64,000 nt of DNA, from NCBI RefSeq assembly GCF_021532625.1, contig NZ_JAKGAR010000003.1:62001-126000 (forward strand). The letters are read 5' to 3'. Positions 1-7,663 of the stretch are shown in pieces. Source of the DNA: Octadecabacter algicola. Its GTDB lineage: Bacteria; Pseudomonadota; Alphaproteobacteria; Rhodobacterales; Rhodobacteraceae. Both the position numbers and the translations under genes were made by a program. The stretch's first letter is position 1. Each line of letters begins with the position of its first letter. The notes beneath the pieces were generated by a model. That model made no database searches, had not been told where the DNA came from, and saw nothing but the letters and a program-made list of their open reading frames with translations.

Positions 1-290
1 AGTACAACCTTTTGGGTCACATCGGATCAAATGCCAGTGGCGTGATCGTAGAACCCTACATGATTACACTCAGCGAAAAATCCGACGTCTTTCCTGCGTT
101 CCAGCACGGCGGGATCGAAACGATTTATATGCTCGAAGGCGAGGTCGATTACCGCCATGGGGATCAGATATACCCGCTTAAGCCAGGCGATACCCTGTTC
201 TTTGACGCCGACGCGCCCCACGGCCCCGAAGAGCTCGTGAAGCTACCGTCGCGCTATCTGTCGATCATCAGTTACCCTCAGAAGACCTAA
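1..290 (+). CDS. Cupin-domain protein, C-terminal part (probable XRE-cupin regulator)
   Basis: The reading frame is already open at the first complete codon, so the gene begins outside the window and about 95 C-terminal residues are visible. They form a small beta-barrel cupin: a glutamate/glycine-rich first motif around IYMLEGEVDYRHG and a second around LKPGDTLFFDADAPHGPE. This arrangement is typical of the C-terminal sensor domain of bacterial XRE-family regulators that carry an N-terminal helix-turn-helix, but the DNA-binding part is not in view, so a free-standing cupin is also possible. The stop overlaps the end of dmmC on the other strand by four bases (convergent). Lying next to methylated-amine genes, it could be a regulator for that cluster; this is inference from position only. 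Confidence 0.7.
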   Translation, partial: YNLLGHIGSNASGVIVEPYMITLSEKSDVFPAFQHGGIETIYMLEGEVDYRHGDQIYPLKPGDTLFFDADAPHGPEELVKLPSRYLSIISYPQKT

Positions 291-1354
291 GTTTTAAGCG
301 GCGGCTCTGTTTCTGGCTCGGGGAAAATACCGGGGCTCGTGGGCAACCCGTCATCGAACTTCGACAGGTAATCCAGCATCATCGGGCGGTTGTCGATAAA
401 GCCTTTGTAGGTCGCCAATTCATCAGGCAGATCGCGAATGACTCGATGCAAACGGCGCCCCCATTTCGGCATCGTCGTCAGGTCCTGAAAACTGCACAGA
501 TAACAGCGGATCGGAAATGCCAAAGCATTGGATCGCGGCAAGCGGAAAAAAGTCTGCAGTTCAACCCGTAGATGTTGTTTCGCGCCGATGTTTTCCGGTG
601 TCAACGTTGTCTTCTGGATGCCCCATTTGTGGTAGTTTTCCGGAGAGGTATCGAGTAGCGGGTTCACTGTCATCGTCCAGTTCAACCGACGCCCCGGTGA
701 CCCCTGCGGAATGTTGATGAGGTACTTCAACGCGCGTTTGAAAATCCCCATTTCGTTGGCTTTTGGCACAGGCGCATGCCATTCAAAAAAGTTCATTCCG
801 ATGTCAAAATCCAGCGACCAGTCAGCCTGCGTCGTGATCATGCCAGCGTCCATCCATAGGTTTTCTTCACGCTGATCCAGTAAGGCAAAGTCACCTTGTG
901 TCTGGCGCGTGATATATTCCATAGGGCCGTAAGGCAGCGTAGTGTCATCCAAAAAGGTAAAGGGATCATCAATGCCGAGAGGTTTATTCACCCAGCGCCA
1001 TTGATTGCCGTCGCGATGAAGTTCGAACAAGTCGGGGTAATCTTCGGATTTGGAAACCATGATCAGTTCGAGCAGATCCCACCCCGCCAAGGTCATATGC
1101 GGCAAGGATTGGCAGCGTAGAGGATCATCCGCCAAAACCTTGGCACGGTCCTGCATCTCTGACACATAGTGTTCATCCACATCGAACCGTTTTTCATAGA
1201 CAGACCCATCCGGCCCGCCCTGATGTTGTTCGGCATTCATTGAGTACATGTAGCTGTCTTCGTGGAACGGAAACGGGAACCGTTTGATCGCCCATTCGGA
1301 GTTATGGAATGAATAATCATCACGAAAGGTTTCGTTGTTGAACTGGATACTCAT
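287..1354 (-). CDS. dmmC: Dimethylamine monooxygenase heme-type oxygenase subunit (DUF3445)
   Basis: This 355-residue protein matches in length and composition the DUF3445 / heme-dependent oxidative N-demethylase family. In that family it is the catalytic subunit of the enzyme that oxidatively demethylates dimethylamine to methylamine and formaldehyde. It is cytoplasmic, with no signal peptide or membrane segment. The call rests on the family-like sequence (for example the tryptophan-rich stretch around GNQWRWVNKPLG) and strongly on context. It is the last gene of a four-gene minus-strand operon, and its ATG overlaps the stop of the reductase gene by four bases, which implies translational coupling. 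I cannot point to the heme ligand with certainty. The four genes appear in the order D-A-B-C, as reported for marine bacteria. Confidence 0.85.
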   Translation of the reverse strand: MSIQFNNETFRDDYSFHNSEWAIKRFPFPFHEDSYMYSMNAEQHQGGPDGSVYEKRFDVDEHYVSEMQDRAKVLADDPLRCQSLPHMTLAGWDLLELIMVSKSEDYPDLFELHRDGNQWRWVNKPLGIDDPFTFLDDTTLPYGPMEYITRQTQGDFALLDQREENLWMDAGMITTQADWSLDFDIGMNFFEWHAPVPKANEMGIFKRALKYLINIPQGSPGRRLNWTMTVNPLLDTSPENYHKWGIQKTTLTPENIGAKQHLRVELQTFFRLPRSNALAFPIRCYLCSFQDLTTMPKWGRRLHRVIRDLPDELATYKGFIDNRPMMLDYLSKFDDGLPTSPGIFPEPETEPPLKT

Positions 1355-2334
1355 CGGTCAATCTCCAACAATTCGCCGACAAAGCGGCTGACACAGGGCA
1401 TGATTTTCTTACCGCTGGCGTGTTCTTCTTCTTCAAGCCAGTGATCGCAGTGAATGAGTTCGCCCGCACCGCTAACGACATCGGTTTCGCACTGCCCACA
1501 CGCCCCGCCACGACACAGGAACGGCGCGTCCACGCCTTCGCGTTCCAGCGCTTCAAGCAGGCTCTCATGCTCGCCCACGGTGATCGTCTTGTCCGACTTG
1601 CACAGGCGGACCTCAAACGGGGCACCGGCGGCTGGGGCGAGGAATTCTTCGGAGTGAACGTTGCTGTCTGGCCAGCCAAGGCCGATCGCTGTGTCACGAA
1701 CACCGTCGATCAAACGCTCGGGTCCGCAGGCATAAGCCTGGGTGCCAAGGGGCTGCCCATCCAATACATCGGCAAGCGGAATGCGTTCATTCGCGCTGCT
1801 GTAATATACATGCACTTTGGTTGGAAACTTGGCCAAAAGGACATCCGCATATGCCGCGTTTTCCGGAGTGCGGGACGCGTAGTGCAGCTCCCAATTTCCG
1901 TTGGTCAATTCAAGTTGACCAATCATCGCCAGAAACGGTGTGATGCCGATACCGCCCGCAAAGAAGATGTGTTTCTTGGCGCGAAGATCGAGGCTAAACA
2001 AGTTCACCGGATTGGTGAGCGTCATCGCATCGCCCTGCTTAACCTGGCTGTGCATAAATACCGACCCGCCCCGCCCGTCATCTTCGCGACGTACCGAGAT
2101 TGCATAGGTCGAAAGATCGGCAGGATCGGACATAAGAGAATAGGGGTTCAGTCGCGTACGCGTTCCGTCTTGCATGGCGACAACAGTATGCGCGCCTCCC
2201 GAAAATGGTGGAAACTCCGTGCCATCCCTGCGGGTAAATTCGAAACGCGTCACAAATTCGGTTACAGGGACAACTGCACTGACCGTGACGTCGATTTGCG
2301 CGGGGCCAGACTTGGTCTTCTGCGGCGCGCTCAT
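1351..2334 (-). CDS. dmmB: Dimethylamine monooxygenase reductase subunit (PDR/VanB family)
   Basis: This is a 327-residue phthalate-dioxygenase-reductase-type electron-transfer protein. The N-terminal half is a flavin-binding barrel (RLNPYSL at about 61-67). A nucleotide-binding Rossmann domain follows, with GGIGITPF at about 127-134 and CGPERLI near 203. The C-terminus is a plant-type [2Fe-2S] ferredoxin domain with cysteines at 274, 279, 282 and 314 in the CxxxxCxxC...C pattern. It should pass electrons from NAD(P)H to the DmmC oxygenase. The start chosen is the ATG that overlaps the dmmA stop by four bases. A longer reading frame exists upstream but lies wholly within dmmA. Both junctions of this gene are four-base overlaps, so stoichiometric translation is likely. 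Confidence 0.88.
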   Translation of the reverse strand: MSAPQKTKSGPAQIDVTVSAVVPVTEFVTRFEFTRRDGTEFPPFSGGAHTVVAMQDGTRTRLNPYSLMSDPADLSTYAISVRREDDGRGGSVFMHSQVKQGDAMTLTNPVNLFSLDLRAKKHIFFAGGIGITPFLAMIGQLELTNGNWELHYASRTPENAAYADVLLAKFPTKVHVYYSSANERIPLADVLDGQPLGTQAYACGPERLIDGVRDTAIGLGWPDSNVHSEEFLAPAAGAPFEVRLCKSDKTITVGEHESLLEALEREGVDAPFLCRGGACGQCETDVVSGAGELIHCDHWLEEEEHASGKKIMPCVSRFVGELLEIDR

Positions 2335-2927
2335 TCGTAAATCCCCTTCTGGGCCGGTACATTGCCGGGGTCTTCTGCATCTACGCAGACGCCTTGATAA
2401 GCGGCTAATCGGCGGGAGTAATGATCCCGCACAAACAGGTTCAGCCCGCAATGGCTGCACACGAACGGGTCTGTTTCCACGTCTTCGGTAAACCCTTTGC
2501 AGTGCACACATTGCATCCGCCGCGCCGTTGATCCGCGGTGATCGGTTTGGATCGCAGCGGGTGGTACACCCGCCGAAGTCGCCTCGTTTGTGGCTTGCCC
2601 CATTAACCCTTCGGTTCCCGACAGGTAAACCTGAAGCCCCATTTTGGCATCGCTGAGGACACGTTTGATGCGCGGCAATGACGCGTCATAGCTCGGCCCT
2701 TCATAAAACTGCGCAGGTGCGAGCGCGCGAAGTTTGTCCGCGTAATCCGTGCCGCGGCTGATAAAAATGATATGCCCCGTTTCCATCAATTCCGGTGTGG
2801 CAACGTCGATAATTGCTTCGGCGCCATGTGCATCCGCAATAAACAAATGTGATGCGCCCGTTCTCGGTTCTAACGTCCCCCAAATGGGGCGGCTTCCAAT
2901 GCTAGGCGGGAATTCAAACTTCGACAT
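2331..2927 (-). CDS. dmmA: Dimethylamine monooxygenase subunit DmmA
   Basis: This 198-residue soluble protein has an N-terminal alpha/beta region of about 130 residues and a C-terminal zinc-ribbon-like segment. The ribbon has two cysteine pairs, C140/C143 and C157/C160, followed by a basic-aromatic tail (RDHYSRRLAAYQG). This two-part layout agrees with the DmmA subunit family of dimethylamine monooxygenase. Its exact role in the complex is not evident from sequence; the cysteine knuckle probably binds a metal. The gene begins 12 bases after the dmmD stop, behind a clear ribosome site (GGAGGGCG), and its stop overlaps the dmmB start. Without its neighbours it would be hard to name, so context carries much of the call. 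Confidence 0.8.
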   Translation of the reverse strand: MSKFEFPPSIGSRPIWGTLEPRTGASHLFIADAHGAEAIIDVATPELMETGHIIFISRGTDYADKLRALAPAQFYEGPSYDASLPRIKRVLSDAKMGLQVYLSGTEGLMGQATNEATSAGVPPAAIQTDHRGSTARRMQCVHCKGFTEDVETDPFVCSHCGLNLFVRDHYSRRLAAYQGVCVDAEDPGNVPAQKGIYE

Positions 2928-2939
2928 GCTGCGCCCTCC

Positions 2940-4088
2940 TTACCCTTTCGCTGTACGGATGGATTTATCCTGGTCGTAAAACGGCATATCTTCGGCCGTC
3001 GCAGCAAGTTCGGTTCCGTCCGGCTGAACAACTGTCAGTTTGGTACCTTTTATGGCGACGCTCGGGTCGAGCCGTGCAATCGCAACAGAATAGCCGTTCA
3101 ATTCGGAGGACAAACCATAGGTGATGACGCCGACGTCTTTACCGTCCGCCATCACGCGAGCGAACATCTCCATCTGATCCATGCTGTCAGACAGTTTCAC
3201 GCCGTAAATCTTGAAGCGTTCTTTACCCTTCGCCGCGTAGTGGTTCTCCGCTCCGATAAAGCCCTGCTTGTCAGGCGACACCGTAAAGTCGAGACCAAGC
3301 TCCCACAGCGTGTCGCCGCAGGTTTCGTTTTCGAACGGGAAAGTTTCAGAGTTATCGCCAGGGTAAAACAGCAGGTAGCTTTCGATCCGTAGCATATCCA
3401 GCGTTGAAAATTGCACGGGGCGCACGCCCATGTCTTTGCCCGCTTCCAGAATGCTGTCCCAGAGGTGTGTGGCATCCTTGGCGCGGCAGAAAATCTCGTA
3501 ACCGCGCTCTCCTGTATACCCCGTTCGGGAGATCATAACATCGCGACCATAAAGGCGTGTCTGCATCAGACCGAAATAAGCAAGGTCGCGGATTGCTGGG
3601 ATTTCCTGTGCCAGAAGATCAACCGAGACCGGTCCTTGTAGGGACATATCGTGCAAATCGTCGTCAAACAGGATTTCGCAGTTCTTACCTGCAGCGACAG
3701 AGGCCAACTGTTCCATTCCCGTACCGGTTCCATGCACCACCAGCCATGAATTCACGGCGATATGGTAGATGATACAATCATCGATGAACTTGCCCTCAGC
3801 ATTCAGGATTGAGGCATAGGTCGACCGGCCAGGCGCGATTTTCTCAACGTTGCGGGTTGTGACGCGGTCGATGACATAAGCCGCATCGGCGCCGACCACA
3901 TGGACCTTCTTGAGGCCTGATACATCCATAAGACCCGCTTTTGTGCGGACCGCTTCGTAATCTGCTTTGGCGCGTTCTGGCGTGTCATCATAGAACCAAG
4001 CGGTTCCCATGCCGTTCCAGTCTTCCAACTCACCGCCAATTTCTGCGTGCCGATGTGCAAGCGCTGATGCTCTCCAAAGAATGGCCAT
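2940..4088 (-). CDS. dmmD: GcvT-family tetrahydrofolate-dependent aminomethyltransferase, DmmD
   Basis: This 382-residue GcvT-like protein shows family landmarks: LMDVSGLKKVHVVGADA near the N-terminus, ISRTGYTGERGYEIFC in the middle, and STLDMLRIESYLLFYP. GcvT proteins bind tetrahydrofolate and receive a one-carbon unit. As the first gene of dmmDABC it probably captures the formaldehyde released by dimethylamine oxidation as methylene-tetrahydrofolate. That job is inferred; a canonical glycine-cleavage T protein is less likely because gcvH and gcvP are absent. The start at MAILWRAS is preceded by AGGGGAATCAAA, a good ribosome site; an in-frame ATG 29 codons upstream lacks one. A second GcvT-like domain occurs in tdm (15.5-17.9 kb), so the locus carries two folate-coupled demethylation steps. 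Confidence 0.82.
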   Translation of the reverse strand: MAILWRASALAHRHAEIGGELEDWNGMGTAWFYDDTPERAKADYEAVRTKAGLMDVSGLKKVHVVGADAAYVIDRVTTRNVEKIAPGRSTYASILNAEGKFIDDCIIYHIAVNSWLVVHGTGTGMEQLASVAAGKNCEILFDDDLHDMSLQGPVSVDLLAQEIPAIRDLAYFGLMQTRLYGRDVMISRTGYTGERGYEIFCRAKDATHLWDSILEAGKDMGVRPVQFSTLDMLRIESYLLFYPGDNSETFPFENETCGDTLWELGLDFTVSPDKQGFIGAENHYAAKGKERFKIYGVKLSDSMDQMEMFARVMADGKDVGVITYGLSSELNGYSVAIARLDPSVAIKGTKLTVVQPDGTELAATAEDMPFYDQDKSIRTAKG

Positions 4089-4193
4089 TTTGATTCCCCT
4101 ACCGGTGTTAATCGTATTGTTTTGCTTGCGTAGATTGAGACTCAGGCGGATCGCAAAAGCAAGACTGACATTCAATAAAGTTTCCTAACAGGC

Positions 4194-4219
4194 AAAAGGG
4201 GCCCGCATAACAGGCCCCT
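4194..4219 (-). terminator. Rho-independent terminator-like stem-loop after the amt transcript
   Basis: AGGGGCC and GGCCCCT form a 7-bp GC-rich stem with a nine-base loop. Read on the minus strand it is followed by TTTTGCC. It lies between the small membrane protein gene (stop at 4240) and dmmD, so it would end or attenuate the ammonium-transporter transcript before the dmm operon. A T-rich stretch on the other side makes it possibly bidirectional. Confidence 0.6.
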
Positions 4220-4239
4220 CTGCATCATTTTTCAGCGTC

Positions 4240-4428
4240 TTATTTAGACTTGCCGTATTTTCTGTATTTGCTGTAACTCTTGGCCTCGGCCTTTTGGCCA
4301 ATCACCAATGCGCCAATGCACAGAACAATCGAAATTACGCTGAAGATTCCGGGCAATGCGCTGCCGTATCCCATGAAAATCGGGCCGGACACACCTTCCC
4401 AAGTCGCTGGTTCAAATGGAAATCCCAT
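4240..4428 (-). CDS. Small single-span membrane protein downstream of amtB
   Basis: This 62-residue protein has a short N-terminal segment (MGFPFEPATWEG), one hydrophobic helix of about 22 residues (GIFSVISIVLCIGALVIG) and a very basic tail rich in lysine, serine and tyrosine (KSYSKYRKYGKSK). By the positive-inside rule the tail is cytoplasmic. It starts 18 bases after the amtB stop with a good ribosome site (AAGGAGTAA), so the two are co-transcribed and probably co-translated at similar levels. I do not recognise a characterised family. Coupling to an ammonium channel suggests an accessory or regulatory subunit of the transporter, but that is inference from position. The clean ribosome site and the terminator just behind the stop argue that it is a real gene. 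Confidence 0.7.
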   Translation of the reverse strand: MGFPFEPATWEGVSGPIFMGYGSALPGIFSVISIVLCIGALVIGQKAEAKSYSKYRKYGKSK

Positions 4429-4446
4429 AGTCGTTACTCCTTCTAA

Positions 4447-5838
4447 TTAAGCTTTTGTTGCACTTGGGGCAGAGATTGAAATGCCCTCTGGGTAGGCTTG
4501 TGCTGGGACCTTAACGGTATCGAGACCCGCAAGTTCAGCAGCGGCAGGGACACGTAGCATGCCGAACATCTTCAATACGAAGGATGTACCGTAGCCGGTG
4601 CCAAGGCCAAGCGCGATGAACACAACGGAACCAACAAGCTGCCCCATCAGGCTGATCGTTGGTGCGTCTTCACCACCCAAAGCTGGATAGCCAGCCGCTG
4701 TAATACCAAGGACCAACATACCGTAGATGCCGCATGTGCCGTGCACAGTTACAGCGCCAACCGCGTCATCAATGCCGAACTTCTCAAGGAAGGTTGCCGC
4801 AGGCTTAAGCAACAGACCCGCGCCGACGGCAATGATGAACGCCAGACCAGGCCAGTAGAAATCCAGACCGGACGCTGTGGAAATAATCCCAGCAAGTGCG
4901 CCAGACATCATCCAGAACGGATCTTTGGTGAAGACCCATGCGCCGATGATGCCGCCGCCGATTGCCATCAAAACGTTGAACGCCAACGCGCCAAGGTTTG
5001 TCGGCGTGCCATAGATTGTCGCGTAGTTGCCACCCCATGACCAAGCTTCGCCACCGACAACAACACAACCCATCAAAAAGCCCCAGAACCCGACGATGAT
5101 AATCATCAGACCTGTCGCCGTAAGCGGCATGTTGTGACCCGGAAGGTCGTTTGCAGTGCCATCTTCGTTGAATTTACCAAGACGTGGGCCAAGGTTGATC
5201 AAGACACCCAGCGCAAAGAAGGCCGCAACTGCGTGCACCAAGCCGGCGGCACCAAAGTCGTGTACTCCCCACTGAGTGACCAACCAGCCATCAGAGTGCC
5301 AAGCCCAAGCCGCAGCTAGCGTCCAGCTGAAGCCACCAAGAACGATTGCACAGATAACAAAGCCGACTGTCTGGATGCGTTCGATCACTGCACCAGACAT
5401 GATAGAAGCCGTCGTCGCCGCGAACAGGGCAAACGCACCCCAGAATACACCGTCGATCTGGTCTTCTGTGTTTGGCCCCATGTACGCGGCACTTTCACCC
5501 CATGGCCAAGCGATGGCGTTTGCATAGGCCGCGCCGGAAATACCATTTGCGCCTTCCGAAAGCGTTAGACCTGTTGGGAAGCCCCAGTAGACCCACCACC
5601 CAAAAAAGTAGAAAGCTGGAATGACGAACGCGAACGCGAGGATGTTTTTCACGCCGGATGACAATGCGTTCTTGGCTCGTGATGCGCCCATTTCGTAGGC
5701 CAAGAAACCAGCGTGAATGATGATCATCAGAGGAATGGTGAGGTAGTAGTAAAGCTCTGCGAACATCGTGTTCGTCAGATTGCCTTTCGTTTCTATGGCA
5801 GCGACTTGCGCTGCGAGTTCGGCGAGTTGTTCTTCCAC
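4447..5838 (-). CDS. amtB: Ammonium transporter (Amt/Mep family)
   Basis: This 463-residue polytopic protein has about eleven hydrophobic segments, as in Amt channels. Landmarks include YEMGASRAKN after the first helix, WGVHDFGAAGLVHAVAA (the conserved D-x-G-V-H region) and DDAVGAVTVHGTCGIYG (second pore histidine). It moves ammonium/ammonia across the inner membrane. The first 20 or so residues are charged and predicted non-membrane (EEQLAELAAQVAAIE), longer than in a minimal Amt. No glnK-type PII gene adjoins it, although amt is often paired with one. It is divergent from the mgsABC-gmaS operon, with a shared 211-bp intergenic region. It probably recaptures ammonium lost during methylated-amine breakdown or supplies GmaS-linked nitrogen assimilation. 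Transport of methylammonium itself is a known side activity of this family and would fit here. Confidence 0.88.
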   Translation of the reverse strand: MEEQLAELAAQVAAIETKGNLTNTMFAELYYYLTIPLMIIIHAGFLAYEMGASRAKNALSSGVKNILAFAFVIPAFYFFGWWVYWGFPTGLTLSEGANGISGAAYANAIAWPWGESAAYMGPNTEDQIDGVFWGAFALFAATTASIMSGAVIERIQTVGFVICAIVLGGFSWTLAAAWAWHSDGWLVTQWGVHDFGAAGLVHAVAAFFALGVLINLGPRLGKFNEDGTANDLPGHNMPLTATGLMIIIVGFWGFLMGCVVVGGEAWSWGGNYATIYGTPTNLGALAFNVLMAIGGGIIGAWVFTKDPFWMMSGALAGIISTASGLDFYWPGLAFIIAVGAGLLLKPAATFLEKFGIDDAVGAVTVHGTCGIYGMLVLGITAAGYPALGGEDAPTISLMGQLVGSVVFIALGLGTGYGTSFVLKMFGMLRVPAAAELAGLDTVKVPAQAYPEGISISAPSATKA

Positions 5839-5970
5839 GGTTTCGTTCCCTTGTCAGTTAATGTTGCTTTCGACCGACCTCTTGGAGTGTGGGTCGTTCC
5901 TAAAAATGAACCATGGTGATTTTCATCTGGCCAGAACTTTTTTGCCTGACGTGAAAATAAGTTTCCTGCT

Positions 5971-6014
5971 GTTGATCGTTCCGAATTGCGGTGTTAGCGT
6001 CAGATTCGATCAAC
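5971..6014. promoter_or_regulatory. Spaced inverted repeat in the amtB/mgsA divergent promoter region
   Basis: GTTGATCG (5971-5978) is matched by its exact reverse complement CGATCAAC (6007-6014), with centres 36 bases apart. It lies 36-79 bases before the mgsA start, inside the only spacer between the divergent amtB and mgs operons. Two half-sites at this spacing suit a dimeric or looping regulator. No regulator is assigned. Confidence 0.35.
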
Positions 6015-6049
6015 CTGCGATGTGCAGGGCAACAAATGAGGGTAGCTAA

Positions 6050-6976
6050 ATGTGTGGGATTGTCGGGTTATTCCTGAAAGACAAAACGCTTGAGCCGCAA
6101 TTGGGTTCGCTGTTGACAAAAATGCTCGTCACGATGACGGACCGCGGCCCAGACAGTGCAGGCATCGCAATTTATTCAAATGATTCAATGGATAAGTCTA
6201 AAATCGTGGTCCAATCAGACACGCCAGAAACAGACTTCGACGGTCTGGATAGCGCCTTGGGACAGGTAATCGGCGCGCCCGTTTCGATGAAAACCACAAG
6301 CACACACGCAGTTTTAAGTGTCCCGCACGGCGCAATTGAAAATGCCCGTGCGGCAATTTCTCAGGTCAATCCGGCGCTCCGGATCATGAGTCGCGGCGAC
6401 ACTTTGGAAATCTACAAAGAAGTCGGTCTGCCTAAAGATGTGGCGGCACGCTTTGAGATTGAGCAGATGTCGGGCAGTCATGGCATCGGTCACACTCGCA
6501 TGGCGACAGAATCAGCTGTGACCACGATGGGCGCCCATCCGTTCAACACTGGCGATGACCAGTGTCTTGTTCACAACGGTTCTCTTTCCAATCACGCCAG
6601 TCTGCGCCGCAAGCTGCGCCGCGAAGGAATTCACATCGAAACCGAGAACGACACGGAAGTGGGCGCGGCCTATCTGACTTGGCAAATGCAAAATGGCGCA
6701 ACCTTGGGCGAGGCCCTCGAAAGCAGCCTTGATGACCTAGACGGGTTCTTCACCTTTGTCGTTGGCACTAAGGACGGCTTTGGCGTCGTGCGCGACCCGA
6801 TTGCTTGTAAGCCCGCCGTCATGGCCGAAACCGATCAATACGTCGCCTTCGGGTCCGAATACCGCGCCTTGGTCGACCTTCCTGGAATTGAAGATGCCCG
6901 TGTTTGGGAACCAGAACCCGCAACCGTCTATTTCTGGAGCCACGCTGACCAGCCCACCAAAGAGAAAGCCGCTTAA
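6050..6976 (+). CDS. mgsA: N-methylglutamate synthase subunit A, class II glutamine amidotransferase
   Basis: This 308-residue Ntn-type glutaminase domain starts MCGIVGLF, so after methionine removal Cys2 becomes the catalytic N-terminal nucleophile. Supporting motifs are RGPDSAG, GIGHTRMATES and HNGSLSNHASLR, all typical of class II amidotransferases (GltB/PurF type). In the N-methylglutamate pathway this subunit acts with MgsB and MgsC, three pieces that together correspond to glutamate synthase large-subunit domains. They transfer methylamine onto a glutamate skeleton from gamma-glutamylmethylamide. The stop is followed directly by the mgsB start, so the operon is tight. The protein is longer than a bare glutaminase domain because of extra sequence at about 65-140 that I cannot assign. 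A GlxB-like naming is equivalent; the context with gmaS favours mgs. Confidence 0.87.
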   Translation: MCGIVGLFLKDKTLEPQLGSLLTKMLVTMTDRGPDSAGIAIYSNDSMDKSKIVVQSDTPETDFDGLDSALGQVIGAPVSMKTTSTHAVLSVPHGAIENARAAISQVNPALRIMSRGDTLEIYKEVGLPKDVAARFEIEQMSGSHGIGHTRMATESAVTTMGAHPFNTGDDQCLVHNGSLSNHASLRRKLRREGIHIETENDTEVGAAYLTWQMQNGATLGEALESSLDDLDGFFTFVVGTKDGFGVVRDPIACKPAVMAETDQYVAFGSEYRALVDLPGIEDARVWEPEPATVYFWSHADQPTKEKAA

Positions 6977-7654
6977 ATGCAAACACTAGATATGGCGGAC
7001 ATCGAGCTGCGTGAGATGAACGAAACGCTGCACGCACAAGCCGAAAACACCAACCAAACCTCATGGGAGATCGTAAACCCAAAGGGTGCCCATGCGATTG
7101 CCTGCGGGTTAGACGCCCCCATCGAAGTCACCGTCAAAGGGTCCACTGGTTACTACTGTGGCGGAATGAATAAGCAGGCGACGATCAATATCGAAGGCTC
7201 TGCTGGGCCGGGCGTCGCTGAAAACATGATGAGCGGCACAATTGTTATCGATGGTGACGCCAGTCAATACGCGGGGGCCACGGGCCACGGCGGTTTGTTG
7301 GTCATCAAAGGCAATGCGTCATCGCGCTGCGGGATTTCCATGAAGGGGATCGACATCGTGGTGCACGGCAATATCGGGCACATGTCTGCGTTTATGGCGC
7401 AAACGGGTAACCTTGTTGTTTGTGGTGACGCTGGCGATGCCTTGGGCGATAGCCTTTATGAAGCCCGCCTGTTTGTACGTGGTTCTGTCAAATCCCTCGG
7501 CGCGGATTGCATTGAAAAGGAAATGCGACCTGAACATTTGGCGATCCTTGCAGACCTTCTGGAACGTGCAGGGGCAGACGCCAAACCAGAAGAATTCAAA
7601 CGCTACGGTTCAGCGCGAGAACTTTACACCTTCAAGATCGACAATGCGTACTGA
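6977..7654 (+). CDS. mgsB: N-methylglutamate synthase subunit B (GltB C-terminal-type beta-helix)
   Basis: This 225-residue protein is made largely of short glycine-punctuated strands (for example INIEGSAGPGVAENMMSGT and VVHGNIGHMSAFMAQTG). That is the repeating pattern of the right-handed beta-helix found at the C-terminus of the glutamate synthase large subunit. As a stand-alone chain it is the structural B subunit of N-methylglutamate synthase, placed between the glutaminase (A) and the FMN-binding subunit (C). It starts immediately after the mgsA stop and ends nine bases before mgsC. No cofactor motif is visible, as expected. The related FwdC/formylmethanofuran-dehydrogenase fold is similar in sequence pattern, but the neighbours settle the assignment. 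Confidence 0.85.
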   Translation: MQTLDMADIELREMNETLHAQAENTNQTSWEIVNPKGAHAIACGLDAPIEVTVKGSTGYYCGGMNKQATINIEGSAGPGVAENMMSGTIVIDGDASQYAGATGHGGLLVIKGNASSRCGISMKGIDIVVHGNIGHMSAFMAQTGNLVVCGDAGDALGDSLYEARLFVRGSVKSLGADCIEKEMRPEHLAILADLLERAGADAKPEEFKRYGSARELYTFKIDNAY

Positions 7655-7663
7655 GGAAAAGCC

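Noticed and set aside
1420-2340. 306-codon plus-strand frame opposite dmmB
   Set aside because: It is antisense to a gene with complete reductase motifs, has no recognisable domain and no ribosome site.
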